From Rhodospirillales bacterium (GTDB taxonomy: Bacteria > Pseudomonadota > Alphaproteobacteria > Acetobacterales > Acetobacteraceae): 64,000 nt of DNA. Location of the stretch: NCBI GenBank assembly GCA_017304945.1, contig JAFKLG010000061.1, positions 1 to 64,000 on the forward strand, read 5' to 3'. Shown piece by piece: positions 33,988-44,115 of the stretch (its first letter is position 1; the number at the start of each line of letters is the position of its first letter). The notes under the pieces are model-generated. The model was not told where the DNA came from and did not search any database. It saw only the letters and a program-made list of their open reading frames with translations. The position numbers were made by a program, and so were the translations under genes.

Positions 33988-35120
33988 GCGAGGAACGCAG
34001 CCAGGACGCCGCGATAGATCCGCGCGAGATCCCGCAGCTCCGCCACCGGCACGCGCTCGTCGATCTGGTGCATGGTCGCGCCGACCAGCCCGAACTCGGC
34101 GACCGGGCAGTAGTTGGCGATGAAGCGCGCGTCGGAGGTGCCGCCGCCGGTGTCCAGCTTGGGGGTGACGCCGGTCGCCGCCTCGATCGCGCCCACCAGG
34201 ATGTCGACCATCGGGCCCGGCTTGGTCAGGAACGACTCGCCGCTGATCGACGTGGTGAGTTCGAACCGTTCGGCGTGCTGCCCGACGGTCGCGCGCACCC
34301 AGGCGATCAGCGAGGCGCCGGAGTGGCGGTCGTTGAAGCGGATGTTGAGCGCGGCGCGGGCGGAGGCCGGGATCACGTTGGTCGCCACGTTGCCGACGTC
34401 GATCGAGGTGACCTGCAACGAGGACGGTTCGAACCACTCCGATCCTGCATCCACCGGTGCGGCGGTCAGTGCGGACAGGGCCCGCAGCAGCCGGTGCACC
34501 GGGTTGTCGGCACGATGCGGGTAGGCGACGTGGCCCTGGGTCCCGAACACCTCGAGCCCGATATTGACGCTGCCGCGCCGGCCGATCTTGACCATGTCGC
34601 CCAGCTTCACCGGGCAGGTCGGCTCGCCCACGAGGCAGAAATCCGGGACCTGGCCGTGCGCCTGCATCCATTCGAGCACCTTCACGGTGCCGTCGACCGC
34701 GGGGCCTTCCTCATCGCCGGTGATCAGGAAGCTGATCGAGCCCTTGGACGGGCCCGCCGCCAGATGCTGCGCGGCGGCGGCGGCGAAGGCGGCGATCCCG
34801 CCCTTCATGTCGCAGGCGCCGCGGCCATACAGCACACCGTCCCGCACCTCGCCCCCGAACGGGTCGCTGCGCCAGTTGCCGCCCACCGGCACCACGTCGG
34901 TGTGGCCGGCGAAGCAGATATGCGGCCCCTCCGTGCCGATGCGGGCGAACAGGTTCTCGATCTCGCCGAAGCGCAGCCGGGTGACGTGGAAGCCGAGACG
35001 GCTCAGCAGGTCGGCCAGCACGTCCTGGGCGCCGGCATCGGCCGGGGTGACCGAGGCGCAGCGCAGCAGGGCCTGGGCGACCGGCAGCGGGTCGGTCGGG
35101 TCGGCGATGGTCGTGCTCAT
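33984..35120 (-). CDS. dapE: succinyl-diaminopimelate desuccinylase
   Basis: A 378-residue M20 metallohydrolase that converts N-succinyl-LL-diaminopimelate to LL-diaminopimelate and succinate, for lysine and peptidoglycan synthesis. Di-zinc ligands and catalytic residues are visible: [36 protein letters not shown] (catalytic Glu pair), LVGEPT and [20 protein letters not shown] is typical of DapE and separates it from ArgE. It follows dapD by 109 bp, which contain a REP-like hairpin, and overlaps the next gene. Confidence 0.96.
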   Translation of the reverse strand: MSTTIADPTDPLPVAQALLRCASVTPADAGAQDVLADLLSRLGFHVTRLRFGEIENLFARIGTEGPHICFAGHTDVVPVGGNWRSDPFGGEVRDGVLYGRGACDMKGGIAAFAAAAAQHLAAGPSKGSISFLITGDEEGPAVDGTVKVLEWMQAHGQVPDFCLVGEPTCPVKLGDMVKIGRRGSVNIGLEVFGTQGHVAYPHRADNPVHRLLRALSALTAAPVDAGSEWFEPSSLQVTSIDVGNVATNVIPASARAALNIRFNDRHSGASLIAWVRATVGQHAERFELTTSISGESFLTKPGPMVDILVGAIEAATGVTPKLDTGGGTSDARFIANYCPVAEFGLVGATMHQIDERVPVAELRDLARIYRGVLAAFLA

Positions 35121-35189
35121 GCGGCGGGACCGATCATACAGAAGGCTCCGGCGACGGAGTGGGGACGCGAGAAAGGCGCCCGACCCCTG

Positions 35190-35212
35190 CCCTCTCCGGC
35201 CCGCGGAGAGGG
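35190..35212. repeat. REP-like hairpin between dapD and dapE
   Basis: CCCTCTCCG and CGGAGAGGG pair perfectly around a 5-base loop. It resembles the internal hairpin of the elements flanking the DUF559 gene (CCCCTCCC-type arms). It lies between dapD and dapE in the same operon and could tune relative expression by mRNA processing or partial termination. Confidence 0.6.
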
Positions 35213-35229
35213 AGACGGTGCGGAGGGGA

Positions 35230-36069
35230 TCAATCGCGCAGCAGCTCGTTGATCGAGGTCTTGGCGCGGGTCTGCGCGTCGACCGTCTTGACGATCACGG
35301 CGCAGTAGAGCGACGGGCCGGCGGATCCGTCCGGCAGCGGCTTGCCCGGCAGCGAGCCCGGCACCACCACGGAATAGGCGGGCACCCGGCCGAGATGGAT
35401 CTGACCGGTCGCGCGGTCGATCACCTTGGTGGAGGCGCCGATGAACACGCCCATCGACAGCACCGCGCCGCGTTCCACCACCACGCCCTCGGCCACTTCG
35501 GACCGGGCACCGATGAAGCAGTCGTCCTCGATGATCACCGGGTTGGCCTGCAACGGCTCGAGCACGCCGCCGATGCCGACCCCGCCCGACAGGTGGCAGT
35601 TGGCGCCGATCTGCGCGCAGCTCCCGACCGTCGCCCAGGTATCCACCATCGTGTTCTTGCCGACCCACGCCCCCACGTTCACGAAGCTCGGCATCAGCAC
35701 CGCGCCCGGCGCGATATAGGCGGAGCGGCGCACCACGGCGCCCGGAACGGCGCGGAACCCGGCCTCCTTGAAGCGGTTCTCGCCCCAGCCGGCGAACTTC
35801 ATCGGCACCTTGTCCCAGACCGGTGCGCCCCCTGGCCCCTGCATGGGCTGGGAGTCGGTCAGGCGGAACGACATCAGCACCGCTTTCTTGAGCCACTGGT
35901 TCACCTGCCAGCCGCTCGCGGTCGGCTCCGCGACCCGCACGCTGCCATTGTCCAGTGCGTCGAGCGCCGCCTCGACCATCTCCCGCGCCTCTCCCTTGGT
36001 GGAGGAGGACAGCGTGTCCCGACGCTCCCAGAGATCGTCGATGGGCTGCTGCAGGCTGGTGACGGACAT
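35230..36069 (-). CDS. dapD: tetrahydrodipicolinate N-succinyltransferase
   Basis: A 279-residue trimeric left-handed beta-helix enzyme transferring succinyl from succinyl-CoA to tetrahydrodipicolinate in the succinylase lysine pathway. An N-terminal helical domain is followed by hexapeptide repeats ([60 protein letters not shown]). The C-terminal domain ends [20 protein letters not shown]. Length is normal. It is first gene of the dap operon. The 156 bp upstream, shared with the divergent interrupted cyclase gene, must hold both promoters. Confidence 0.97.
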   Translation of the reverse strand: MSVTSLQQPIDDLWERRDTLSSSTKGEAREMVEAALDALDNGSVRVAEPTASGWQVNQWLKKAVLMSFRLTDSQPMQGPGGAPVWDKVPMKFAGWGENRFKEAGFRAVPGAVVRRSAYIAPGAVLMPSFVNVGAWVGKNTMVDTWATVGSCAQIGANCHLSGGVGIGGVLEPLQANPVIIEDDCFIGARSEVAEGVVVERGAVLSMGVFIGASTKVIDRATGQIHLGRVPAYSVVVPGSLPGKPLPDGSAGPSLYCAVIVKTVDAQTRAKTSINELLRD

Positions 36070-36225
36070 GGCGCGCGGGGTTCCCTGAATGATGGCGGCG
36101 GACGATGGAGAGCCTCCCGCGGACTGTCAACGGAAGACGCCGACGAACGGGGAGCCGGGCGGGATGGAAACGCTTCATTCATCTCGTGGTGCTGGAATGC
36201 GCGATCCTGGAGCCGGCCGCCTGCC

Positions 36226-37716
36226 ATGCCCGACCTCGTCCGTTTTCCGCCCCACCTCGCCGCGGATCCGCAGCAGCAGGAGCCGCCGGCCCGGGGCGCC
36301 CCGGCGGGCCCAACGGATGCGGCCGGCCCCACCGCCCCGATCCCGACCTTCACCGGGCCGCTTCCGGCGGCCTGCGACCGGTTGCAGCTCGCGCTGATCG
36401 ACACCCCCCGCCGCTGGCGCGACCTCGTCGCCGCAACCGCCGACCTGGCGTTCTAGACGGATGCCGCCGGTCGGTTTGCCTTCGTCGTCCCCGACCCGGC
36501 GTTGCACTGGCCGGTCGCGGGCCTGCTCGGGCAGCAAGCGAATAGGCTGCTCGCCTGCAGCCTCGCGCCTGCCTGCCCGAACCCGTTCCTGGTCAGTGCA
36601 CCGGTCCGCCTCGACCCGGTGTGGCTCCGTCGCGGCGACGGCACGCTCGCCTGCTGCGCCGTCTCCGCCGTTCCGCTGCGCAATGCGGCGGGCGAGGTCG
36701 TCGGCACGCGCGGGCTGGTCCTGGAGATGGCGGGCCGTGCGCAGGCGGCCGCGCAGGCCGCCGTGGCGCTCCGCCGGGGGGAACTGCTCGACCACATCCT
36801 CTGGCGGGTGGGCCAGGAGGTGCTCGCCCCCCGCCGGATGCGCGCGGCGCTGGCAGCGATGAACAGCGTCCTCGATGCCGAGGGCAGCAGCGTCGTCCTG
36901 CTCCCGAACGCGCCGCATGGCCCGGTCCTGGCCCACGCTGCCGGGGTCGGTGCGGAGGAGACGCTGGCGACAGGTGCGGCGATGCTGGAGGCGAAGGCGG
37001 GAAGCCAGATCGGGACCGTCCCGGCGAGTGGACGCCAGATGCTGATGGCACCCTGCGAGACGCGGTTCGGCGACCGTGCGGGGCTGCTGCTGTGGCGCGC
37101 GGCGGGGGCGCCGGCCTGGAGCGAGGCGGAGGCGCAGCTCGTGCTCGCCGGCGCCGGCCTCGTCCGCATGGTGCTGGAGCATGAGACGATCCAGCGCGAA
37201 ATGGCGCGGCAGGCGCGCACCGACCCGCTCACCGGGCTGTTCAACCGCCGTGCCTTCCTCGAAGAGCTGGAACGCCGGATCGACCGGCTCGACCGGGAAA
37301 TGCTGCCCGGTACGTTGATGTTCATCGGGCTCGACCACCTGAAGCCGGTCAACGAGCGGCTGGGCCATGAGATCGGCGACCAGGTGCTGATCCATGTGGC
37401 CGTCATGCTGCGCCGGACCGTTCGCCCCGCCGACCTCGTCGCGCGGTTTGGCGGCGACGAGTTCGCGGTCTGGCTGGATGGCGCCGATCACCTGACCGCG
37501 GCGGAGCGCGCGGAGCAGGTGCGCGACCTGGCGCGTGTCGAACTCACGGAAATCACTGGTTCGGACGTGCCGCAGCTCAGTCTCTCGATCGGCATCGCCT
37601 CGCGCCGCCCGGGCAGCCCGGAGCCGATCGAAGCCCTGCTGCGGCGCGGCGACCTCGCGATGACCGACGTGAAGCGCAACGGGCGTGGCCATTGGCGCGT
37701 CGCGCTCGAGGAGTAG
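36226..37716 (+). pseudogene. PAS-GGDEF diguanylate cyclase interrupted by one in-frame amber codon
   Basis: One continuous reading frame of 496 codons, broken only by TAG at 36454-36456 (codon 77). Before it lies a Pro/Ala-rich N-terminus ending TPRRWRDLVAATADLAF; after it TDAAGRFAFVVPDPALHWPV. Together they make a normal PAS domain in which the TAG takes the place of the Glu (GAG) expected between F and TDA. Next come a GAF-like region and a GGDEF domain with TDPLTGLFNRRAF, DHLKPVNERLGHEIGD and FGGDEFAVWL, plus an I-site RPAD 5 residues before it. Apart from the TAG, coding quality is excellent. It is either a very recent nonsense mutation, a sequencing error or readthrough. A truncated restart at TTG 36502 would lose half the PAS domain. 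Confidence 0.8.
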
Positions 37717-37802
37717 GAACGGCGACTCCCGCAGCCTCGTGGAGGATCCGCACCGAGATCGCGCATGGCCGCCCGGACTCATAGGGTACCACGGGGCGGG
37801 TG

Positions 37803-38651
37803 CTATCCGGGGCCGAGTGTCCGGTCGAGGAAAGCGTGGACCCGGGCGTAGCTGTCCGCCGCCGCGACGGGGTCGTATTGCAGCGGATGCCCCTCGACAG
37901 TCCGCCGCTCGCGCAGGCGGGGATTGTCGAACGCATGCACCGCATTGGGATAGGTCACCACGGTCACATCCCTCGTCGTGCCGACCGCGGCGGCAAATTG
38001 CCGACAGACTTGAGCGGGGTCTCGCCAGGTATCGGCCTCCCCGGCCAGCGCGAGCAGCGGGATGTTGCCGTATTGTTCGGGGTTCCGGCAGGCCCCGTAA
38101 TAGTCCACGGCAGCGCGGATCAGCCCGTCCGCCTGCTTCGCAAAGGGCTCCAGGGTCACCGTCTCCGCGGCAGCGCCCCCATGCGAGCCGCCCAGCACGC
38201 CGATGCGCTTCGGATTCACGGCCGGCTGCCGTGCCAACCAGCGCGCCGCGGCGATCACGTCGCCGGCGCGGTCCTGCCGCGTCACCAGCGCCTGGCGCGT
38301 GTGGGCGCACACAGTGTCGATCCGCCGCGGCGTCAGGCTGTCCAGCACCAGGCTGCCATAGCCCCAGCCCAGCAGTCGCTCCGCCCAGGCGGTCTGGTTG
38401 GTGCCGACGCCGCCGCAGCCATGCAGCACGATCACCACCGCATGCAGGCCAGGTCCCGGCGGCAGCCGCAGCCGGCCGGGCAGCGGGTGCGGCGCGACGC
38501 GGGCACCGTCGACCGGCACCGGCGGGATCGCCACCAACCGCCCGGAGCCGATGGCGATTGCCACGGGGACTGCCATGGAGGGGGCAGGATCCGCGGCCCC
38601 GCAGGCGAGCAGCGGGATGCCAAGGAGCAGGGCGGTGAAGAAGTGACGCAT
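37803..38651 (-). CDS. dienelactone-hydrolase-like lipoprotein
   Basis: A 282-residue alpha/beta hydrolase. The N-terminus MRHFFTALLLGIPLLACGAAD has a lipobox (LLAC), so it is probably a periplasm-facing lipoprotein. Catalytic features are VVIVLHGCGG (oxyanion region), GVLGGSHGG (nucleophile Ser), GEADTW (acid) and AVHAFDNP (His). This fits the dienelactone hydrolase/DUF-type family, but a secreted location argues against chlorocatechol breakdown. The substrate is unknown. It is convergent with the interrupted cyclase gene and divergent from the NAD-binding protein gene. Confidence 0.85.
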   Translation of the reverse strand: MRHFFTALLLGIPLLACGAADPAPSMAVPVAIAIGSGRLVAIPPVPVDGARVAPHPLPGRLRLPPGPGLHAVVIVLHGCGGVGTNQTAWAERLLGWGYGSLVLDSLTPRRIDTVCAHTRQALVTRQDRAGDVIAAARWLARQPAVNPKRIGVLGGSHGGAAAETVTLEPFAKQADGLIRAAVDYYGACRNPEQYGNIPLLALAGEADTWRDPAQVCRQFAAAVGTTRDVTVVTYPNAVHAFDNPRLRERRTVEGHPLQYDPVAAADSYARVHAFLDRTLGPG

Positions 38652-38756
38652 CGTCGCGGGTTCCAGGATCGGGCGCGAAGCGTAGCGCGGTCGTCACCGG
38701 GGCGCAGCCGGAAACGGGATTGAATCGATCGGCCGCCTCGGTTACGCGCAGGCGCC

Positions 38757-39614
38757 ATGCCCTCCGTCGTCCATGTCATCGGCGCCTCCGGTCGTTCCGG
38801 CGCCGCGCTGTGCCGCGCTCTCCTCGCCGCCGGCATCACACCGGTCCCGGTGGTCCGCAACCTGGCGCGCTGGGCTGCGACCGGCCTCGAGTTCCCGGCC
38901 CGTCGCGCCGACCTGACCGACCCGGTGGCCCTGCATACGGCGCTCTGCGAAGCGATCGCCGTCGTCTCGACCGCCCATGCGAGGCATGCCGGCGCGGTGA
39001 TCGCCGCCGCGCCGCCCTCCGCGCGGCTGGTCTTCCTCGGCAGCACCCGCAAATTCACCCGCTGGCCCGACGCGCACGGCACCGGGGTGCTGGCCGGCGA
39101 GGCCGCCTTCCTCGACTCCGGCCGAGACGGGGTGATGCTGCACCCGACGATGATCTACGGCGCGGAAGGGGAGGACAACGTGCAGCGACTCGCCGCGCTG
39201 CTGAAGCGCCTGCCGCTGCTGCCGCTGCCCCAGGGCGGCGCCGCGCTGGTCCAGCCGATCCACCGGTCGGACGTCACCCGCTGCATTCTCGCCGCGCTCG
39301 CCCGGCCCTGGGACGGACCGCGGGCGCTGACGATCGCCGGCCCGCGCCCCCTGCCCTACGCCGACTTCGTCCGAGCGGTCGCTCGCGCGGCAGGGCTCCG
39401 CGCGCCACGCATCGTGCCCGTGCCGGCCGCGCCGCTGCTCGCCCTCGCCCCGCTCACCCGGCTGATCCCGCTGTTCCCCACCATCCGCCCAGCCGAGATC
39501 CGCCGCCTTCTCGAGGACAAGGCGTTCGATATCGGCCCGATGCGCGCGGAGCTCGAAGTGCAGCCGATCCCGCTCGCCGAAGGGCTTGCACGCACCTTCC
39601 ACCGGCCGCAGTAA
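38757..39614 (+). CDS. NAD(P)-binding atypical SDR/epimerase-like protein
   Basis: A 285-residue Rossmann-fold protein of the NAD-dependent epimerase/NmrA/NDUFA9-like group. The dinucleotide loop is VIGASGRSGAALC. LVFLGSTRKFTRWPD replaces the usual catalytic Ser region and MLHPTMIYGAEGEDN carries a Tyr in the expected area, without the full YxxxK. It may be a non-catalytic NAD(P) sensor or chaperone, or a reductase. Start at 38757. It is 26 bp upstream of the M20 amidohydrolase gene and probably co-transcribed. Confidence 0.82.
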   Translation: MPSVVHVIGASGRSGAALCRALLAAGITPVPVVRNLARWAATGLEFPARRADLTDPVALHTALCEAIAVVSTAHARHAGAVIAAAPPSARLVFLGSTRKFTRWPDAHGTGVLAGEAAFLDSGRDGVMLHPTMIYGAEGEDNVQRLAALLKRLPLLPLPQGGAALVQPIHRSDVTRCILAALARPWDGPRALTIAGPRPLPYADFVRAVARAAGLRAPRIVPVPAAPLLALAPLTRLIPLFPTIRPAEIRRLLEDKAFDIGPMRAELEVQPIPLAEGLARTFHRPQ

Positions 39615-39640
39615 TCTGCTTCCGCTGCAGGAGATGTCCC

Positions 39641-40816
39641 ATGCCGATCATCAACCGCATCGCCGCCTTCCATGCCGAGATGACCGAGTGGCGCCACGAC
39701 CTGCACGCGCATCCGGAACTCGCCCTGCAGGAAACTCGCACCAGCGCGGTGGTGCAGCAGAAGCTGAAGGAGTTCGGCGTCGACGAGGTGATCACCGGCC
39801 TCGCGCGCACCGGCGTCATCGGCGTGATCCGCGGCCGCGGCGGTTCGGATCGCGCGATCGGACTGCGCGCCGACATGGATGCGCTGCCGATCCACGAGGA
39901 AACCGGCGTCCCCTACGCCTCGGAAAATCCCGGCGTCATGCATGCCTGCGGCCATGACGGCCACACCACCATGCTGCTCGGGGCCGCCAAATACCTGGCC
40001 GAGACGCGCAACTTCGACGGCACCGTCTATGTGATCTTCCAGCCGGCGGAGGAGAACCTGGCCGGCGGCGAGATCATGGTGAAGGAGGGCCTGTTCCAGC
40101 GCTGCCCGATGGAGATGGTGTTCGGGCTGCACAACTGGCCGCAGCTTCCGGCCGGCACCTTCGGCTGGCGGCACGGGCCGATCATGGCCGCGGTCGCCAA
40201 CATCGAGATCACGGTGACCGGCAAGGGCGCACACGGGGCGCTGCCGCACCACGGCGTCGATCCGATCGTGGTCGCGGCGCAGATCGTCTCCGCGCTGCAG
40301 AGCATCGTCGCGCGCAACATCGAGCCGGTGGAAGGCGGCGTGGTCACTATCGGCCACATCAATGGCGGCCACACCTACAACGTCATTCCCGAGACGGTAC
40401 ACATGAAGGGGACCGCGCGCTGGTTCCGCCCCGAGGTCGGCGACCAGCTCGAGGACGGGGTGCGCCGCCTCGCCACCGGCATCGCCGCCAGCTTCGGCGC
40501 GCGGGCCGAAGTGGTGTTCGACCGCGCCTACCCGGCGACCGTGAACGACCCCGACGCGACCGACCTCACGATCAAGGCCGCGACGACGGTGGCCGGCAGC
40601 GAGCGGGTGCGGCACATGGGCAAGCCGACCATGGGCGGGGAGGATTTCTCGTTCATGCTGAACGCCAAGCAGGGCAGCTACATCATGCTCGGCGCCGGAC
40701 GCGGCAAGGGCGACGCCATGGTCCACCACCCGGCCTATGACTTCAACGACGAGATCCTGCCCGTGGGCGCGTCCTACTGGGCGAGCCTGGTGGAGCAGTT
40801 GCTGCCGGCGAAATGA
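39641..40816 (+). CDS. M20 family amidohydrolase (hippurate hydrolase-like)
   Basis: A 391-residue M20D metallo-amidohydrolase related to hippurate hydrolase, IAA-amino acid hydrolases and N-acetyl-diaminopimelate deacetylase. Motifs are WRHDLHAHPELALQE, GLRADMDALPIHEETG, MHACGHDGHTTMLLGAA (metal His and Asp), QPAEENLAGGEIM (catalytic Glu) and LHNWPQLPAG, plus a late His (VHHPAYDFND). ATG at 39641 follows CAGGAGATG. It cleaves acyl groups from amino acids; the substrate is unknown. In a putative plant-associated bacterium, hydrolysis of auxin-amino acid conjugates is possible but speculative. Confidence 0.92.
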   Translation: MPIINRIAAFHAEMTEWRHDLHAHPELALQETRTSAVVQQKLKEFGVDEVITGLARTGVIGVIRGRGGSDRAIGLRADMDALPIHEETGVPYASENPGVMHACGHDGHTTMLLGAAKYLAETRNFDGTVYVIFQPAEENLAGGEIMVKEGLFQRCPMEMVFGLHNWPQLPAGTFGWRHGPIMAAVANIEITVTGKGAHGALPHHGVDPIVVAAQIVSALQSIVARNIEPVEGGVVTIGHINGGHTYNVIPETVHMKGTARWFRPEVGDQLEDGVRRLATGIAASFGARAEVVFDRAYPATVNDPDATDLTIKAATTVAGSERVRHMGKPTMGGEDFSFMLNAKQGSYIMLGAGRGKGDAMVHHPAYDFNDEILPVGASYWASLVEQLLPAK

Positions 40817-40865
40817 CCGGGAGGCCGCATTGCGTTGCGCGCCTATCGTCATGACCGTCGCGACG

Positions 40866-41233
40866 CCACGGTGCCGGTGGGGATGGCCGGCTCGAGGCCG
40901 GCCATGACGGTTGGGGGGTCGTGGCGGCTCCCGTCAGCCCAGCAGGCCACGCCTGGCGAGGTTGGCGGTACGGTGCCGGTGGGGATGGCCGGCTCGAGGC
41001 CGGCCATGACGGTGGGGGCCGTGGCGGCTCTCGTCACCCCAGCAGGCCACGCCTGGCGAGGTTGACGGCACAGTGCCGGCGGGGATGGCCGGCTCGAGGC
41101 CGGCCATGACGGTGGGGGGCGTGGCGGCTCCCATCACCCCAGCAGGCCGCGCCTGGCGAGGTTGACGGCACGGTGCCGGCGGGGATGGCCGGCTCGAGGC
41201 CGGCCATGACGGCGGGGGCCGTCGCGGCTCCCG
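40866..41233. repeat. 100-bp tandem array duplicating the 3' end of the FAH gene plus a hairpin
   Basis: Copies of the last roughly 31 bp of the following gene, stop codon included, start at 40934, 41034 and 41134. The genuine end is at 41234, so the period is exactly 100 bp. Each unit also carries a hairpin ATGGCCGGC-TCGAG-GCCGGCCAT followed by GACGG (hairpin G at 40882, 40984, 41084 and 41184). The units differ at a few positions. This fills the 417-bp region 40817-41233, in which I see no gene. Confidence 0.88.
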
Positions 41234-42415
41234 TCAGCCCAGCAGGCCGCGCCCCGCGAGATTGCGCATCAGCGCGCCGGCCCCGAAGCTCCACGGCTCG
41301 CAGGCATCGGTGGGCCGCATCCGGTTGACCAGCGCTCCCAGCTTGGGCGCGGCGATCGTGACGATATCGCCGGTCTTGTGGGTGAAGCCCTTGCCCGGCG
41401 CGTCGCGGTCCTCCACGGGCGCGAACATGGTTCCGAGGAACAGCACCGCTCCATCCGGATAGCGATGATGCGCGTTCAGCATCTGCGCCGCGAGATCGGC
41501 CGGGTCGCGGCTGATCCGGGCGATCGAGGAACTGCCCTGCAGCACGAACCCGTCCTCGCCTTCCACGCGCAGGGTCACGGTCGTGCTGCGGATATCGTCC
41601 ATGCCGAACCCGGCATCGAAGAAGCGCAGCAATGGTCCGATCGCGCAGGAGGCGTTGTTGTCCTTGGCCTTGCCCAGCAGCAGGGCGGAGCGGCCTTCGA
41701 CGTCGCGCAGGTTCACGTCGTTGCCCAGTGTGGCGCCGACCACGCGCCCGGTCGAGGCGACGGCGAGCACGACCTCCGGCTCCGGGTTGTTCCAGGACGA
41801 GTTGGGGTGCAGCCCCGCATCGGCGCCGGTGCCGACCGCGGCCATCGGCTGCGCCTTGGTGAAGATCTCCGCATCCGGGCCGATGCCGACCTCGAGATAC
41901 TGGCTCCAGGCGCCCTGCTCGATCAGCACCTGCTTGAGCCGCGCCGCCTCGGGCGAGCCGGGCCGGAGTTTGGCGAGGTCGTCGCCGACCAGCCGGTTCA
42001 CCTCGGAGCGGATGGCGGCCGCGGCGCTCAGGTCGCCGCGCGCCCGCTCCTCGATCACCCGCTCGATCATCGAAAGCACGAAGGTGACCCCCGCCGCCTT
42101 GATCGCCTGCAGGTCGATCGGCGCGAGCAGCCAGGGCTTCGTAGGATCGCGCGTCTCGGGCGGAGTGTTCGCCAGCACCGCGTCGAACGCGGCGACCGGC
42201 TCCCCGGCGGCGGAGCGGAGCGCGGCGGCAGGGTCCTCGGCCTCGCACAGGTCGCGCATGGTCGGGAACGCGCGGGTGATGTCGTGCAGCATACCGTCGC
42301 GCAAGGCGACGACGGACGGACCACCGGCCTCGGGGCGCCAGATCCGGCCGGCCAGCGCCGCCTTGGCCGCATCCTCGGGAAGCGCCCCCGCAAGAGCCTT
42401 CTGCAAATCCGCCAT
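41234..42415 (-). CDS. fumarylacetoacetate hydrolase family protein
   Basis: A 393-residue FAH-fold protein. The C-terminal two thirds carry family elements such as [27 protein letters not shown] (metal-ligand Glu pattern), [20 protein letters not shown] and [11 protein letters not shown]. It is longer than the typical 280-residue FAH-family hydrolase and resembles the group annotated as fumarylacetoacetate hydrolase or 2-keto-3-deoxy-arabonate dehydratase. The reaction is probably C-C hydrolysis or dehydration of a keto-sugar acid. Start ATG at 42415. Its last codons are duplicated in the downstream array. It is divergent from msrB. Confidence 0.87.
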   Translation of the reverse strand: MADLQKALAGALPEDAAKAALAGRIWRPEAGGPSVVALRDGMLHDITRAFPTMRDLCEAEDPAAALRSAAGEPVAAFDAVLANTPPETRDPTKPWLLAPIDLQAIKAAGVTFVLSMIERVIEERARGDLSAAAAIRSEVNRLVGDDLAKLRPGSPEAARLKQVLIEQGAWSQYLEVGIGPDAEIFTKAQPMAAVGTGADAGLHPNSSWNNPEPEVVLAVASTGRVVGATLGNDVNLRDVEGRSALLLGKAKDNNASCAIGPLLRFFDAGFGMDDIRSTTVTLRVEGEDGFVLQGSSSIARISRDPADLAAQMLNAHHRYPDGAVLFLGTMFAPVEDRDAPGKGFTHKTGDIVTIAAPKLGALVNRMRPTDACEPWSFGAGALMRNLAGRGLLG

Positions 42416-42491
42416 GCGCTCCCCCCGCCCCGTGAAACTCGATGTCGCCCGCCCTATACTCTGGGACCGCGAACATCAAGGGAGGCCGACC

Positions 42492-42914
42492 ATGGACGAC
42501 AGCCCCAGCAGCCCCGCCGAACGGCGTTCGGAGGCGGAGTGGCAGGCAGCGCTGACGCCGGAGCAGTATCGGGTGCTGCGCCAGCACGGCACGGAGCGGC
42601 CGGGCAGCAGCTCGCTCAACGCGGAGAAGCGGCCGGGCACGTTCCTGTGCGCCGCCTGCGGCCAAGCCCTGTTCGGCTCCACCACGAAATATGAGAGCGG
42701 ATCCGGCTGGCCGAGCTTCTGGGCGCCGCTGGAGGGGGCGGTGGGCGTGACCGAGGATCGCAGCCACGGCATGGTGCGGACCGAGGTGCATTGCAGCCGC
42801 TGCGGCGGACATCTCGGCCACGTGTTCCCGGACGGACCGCCGCCGACCGGGCTGCGCTTCTGCATGAACGGGCTGTCGATGGCGTTCAAGCCGGAGGCCG
42901 ACCCAGCCGGGTGA
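42492..42914 (+). CDS. msrB: peptide-methionine (R)-S-oxide reductase
   Basis: A 140-residue MsrB that reduces Met-R-sulfoxide in proteins. It has four zinc Cys (CAAC and CSRC), [24 protein letters not shown] and the catalytic Cys in RFCMNG. The usual (R/K)YCxN is thus RFCMN, still within family variation. ATG at 42492 follows GGGAGG. MsrA is not nearby. A cytoplasmic location is predicted because no signal peptide is present. Confidence 0.95.
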   Translation: MDDSPSSPAERRSEAEWQAALTPEQYRVLRQHGTERPGSSSLNAEKRPGTFLCAACGQALFGSTTKYESGSGWPSFWAPLEGAVGVTEDRSHGMVRTEVHCSRCGGHLGHVFPDGPPPTGLRFCMNGLSMAFKPEADPAG

Positions 42915-43062
42915 GTCGGCGCGGGACACGGCGGCTCCATCCTGGGCGCCAGTCCCGCATCAGGCCTCCCCCTCAAGGATCAGGTCGCACGCGCCCGCGC
43001 GATCGCGGCGGCTTCGGGAGGCGGTGACGACGGACCGCCTCCACGGCGCTCGCGCGGGACGG

Positions 43063-43905
43063 TCAGTGCTCCAGACGCAGCGGTGCCTTCAGCACGATCC
43101 CGAACAGCCCCTTCTGGTTGAAGCGGCGCAGGTCCGGCGTGACCGGTTCGGCGGTGCAGACGAAGGACGGGTGTTCCGGATGCCGCTCGACGAACCGCCC
43201 GAAGGAGGGGTTGAGGTCGATGTCGTCGACCACCATCGCCCCGCCTGCTCGGAGGCGCGGCCACGCGGTCTCCATCTCGAACGCCACGTTGCGGCCGCTA
43301 TGCATGCTGTCGTGGATGAACAGGTCGACCTGGCCCAGCCGGTCGAGCAGCACCGGCAGGCGCCGGCGGCTGGTCCCGGCGATGTAGGTCCAGCGCCGGC
43401 GCAGCGTCTCGGTCGCGACCGCGACGCCCACTTCCTGCCGCGTCACCGGATTGATCGGCGGCAGGTCGATGCTCCAGAGCCGGCCTTCGCCATTGCGCTC
43501 CAGCCCCTCCAGGATGAAGCGGGAGGTCATGCCGTGCGCGACCCCGGTCTCCACCACCGTGGTCGGCCGCATGAAGCGGATCAGCGTCCAGATGGCGCGG
43601 ACGAACCCGGCATCGCCGTCGTTCCAGGCATGGAAGCTGCCAGGGCCGACCTTCATGCCCCGCTCGCGCAGCTCGCCGATCACCTCGTCCCACAGCGTCG
43701 CGAATTCGGCGCGGGCGAAGTCCGGGGCGATCCCCATGGCCTCCCGCATGCCCGCGTCCCAGTTCGGGTCGGCGGGATAGCGGACCGGGTCCTTGCTCTC
43801 GAAGCGGGAGAGAAATTCCTCCTGGAACGCCGTGAACGCATCGAACGGATCCTGCGCAACATGCGTCAGAACCTTGAGCGGATGGCGCCTTACCGTTTCG
43901 AACAT
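43063..43905 (-). CDS. class I SAM-dependent methyltransferase-like protein (CmcI/Methyltransf_24 type)
   Basis: A 280-residue Rossmann-like methyltransferase. The SAM loop is TTVVETGVAHGMTSRFI, followed by LWSIDLPPI, DLFIHDSMHSGRNVAFE and GGAMVVDDIDLN. The His/Asp-rich HDSMH and DD motifs suggest a metal-assisted O-methyltransferase like CmcI/Mur methyltransferases. The substrate is unknown. ATG at 43905. A LacI-type palindrome lies 64 bp upstream of the start. There is no partner gene in an operon; the ABC permease gene is 210 bp upstream on the same strand. Confidence 0.82.
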   Translation of the reverse strand: MFETVRRHPLKVLTHVAQDPFDAFTAFQEEFLSRFESKDPVRYPADPNWDAGMREAMGIAPDFARAEFATLWDEVIGELRERGMKVGPGSFHAWNDGDAGFVRAIWTLIRFMRPTTVVETGVAHGMTSRFILEGLERNGEGRLWSIDLPPINPVTRQEVGVAVATETLRRRWTYIAGTSRRRLPVLLDRLGQVDLFIHDSMHSGRNVAFEMETAWPRLRAGGAMVVDDIDLNPSFGRFVERHPEHPSFVCTAEPVTPDLRRFNQKGLFGIVLKAPLRLEH

Positions 43906-43968
43906 GCCAGGCTCCTGCCGAAGATGGCTTGGATCGGGGCACAGGTCGGGGGAGACATCGGAACTCCT

Positions 43969-43980
43969 CGAAACGTTTCG
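43969..43980. promoter_or_regulatory. LacI-type operator-like palindrome
   Basis: CGAAACGTTTCG is a perfect 12-bp palindrome resembling LacI/GalR-family operators. It is 64 bp upstream of the methyltransferase start, a sensible place for an operator. No LacI-family gene is seen in the window. Confidence 0.4.
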
Positions 43981-44115
43981 CTCAACGGCAGGACACAGTG
44001 CGGGCGATCCCGGAACAGCCGGGAATCACAACGGCACGAGAACCCGTCGGCCAACGCAAGCGTGATCCGTCCGTGAGGGTCCCGATGCCGATCGCGCCGG
44101 GTCCGGGGTCGAATT

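Noticed and set aside
36502..37716. Independent shorter GGDEF gene starting at TTG 36502
   Set aside because: The TTG lies in the middle of a PAS domain that continues in frame from 36226 across a single TAG, and it has no ribosome-binding site.
40866..41233. Coding region continuing from the FAH gene through the repeats
   Set aside because: Frames through the array exist only because the 100-bp units are stop-poor. Each unit contains copies of the gene's own stop codon, and the product would be low-complexity with no family similarity.
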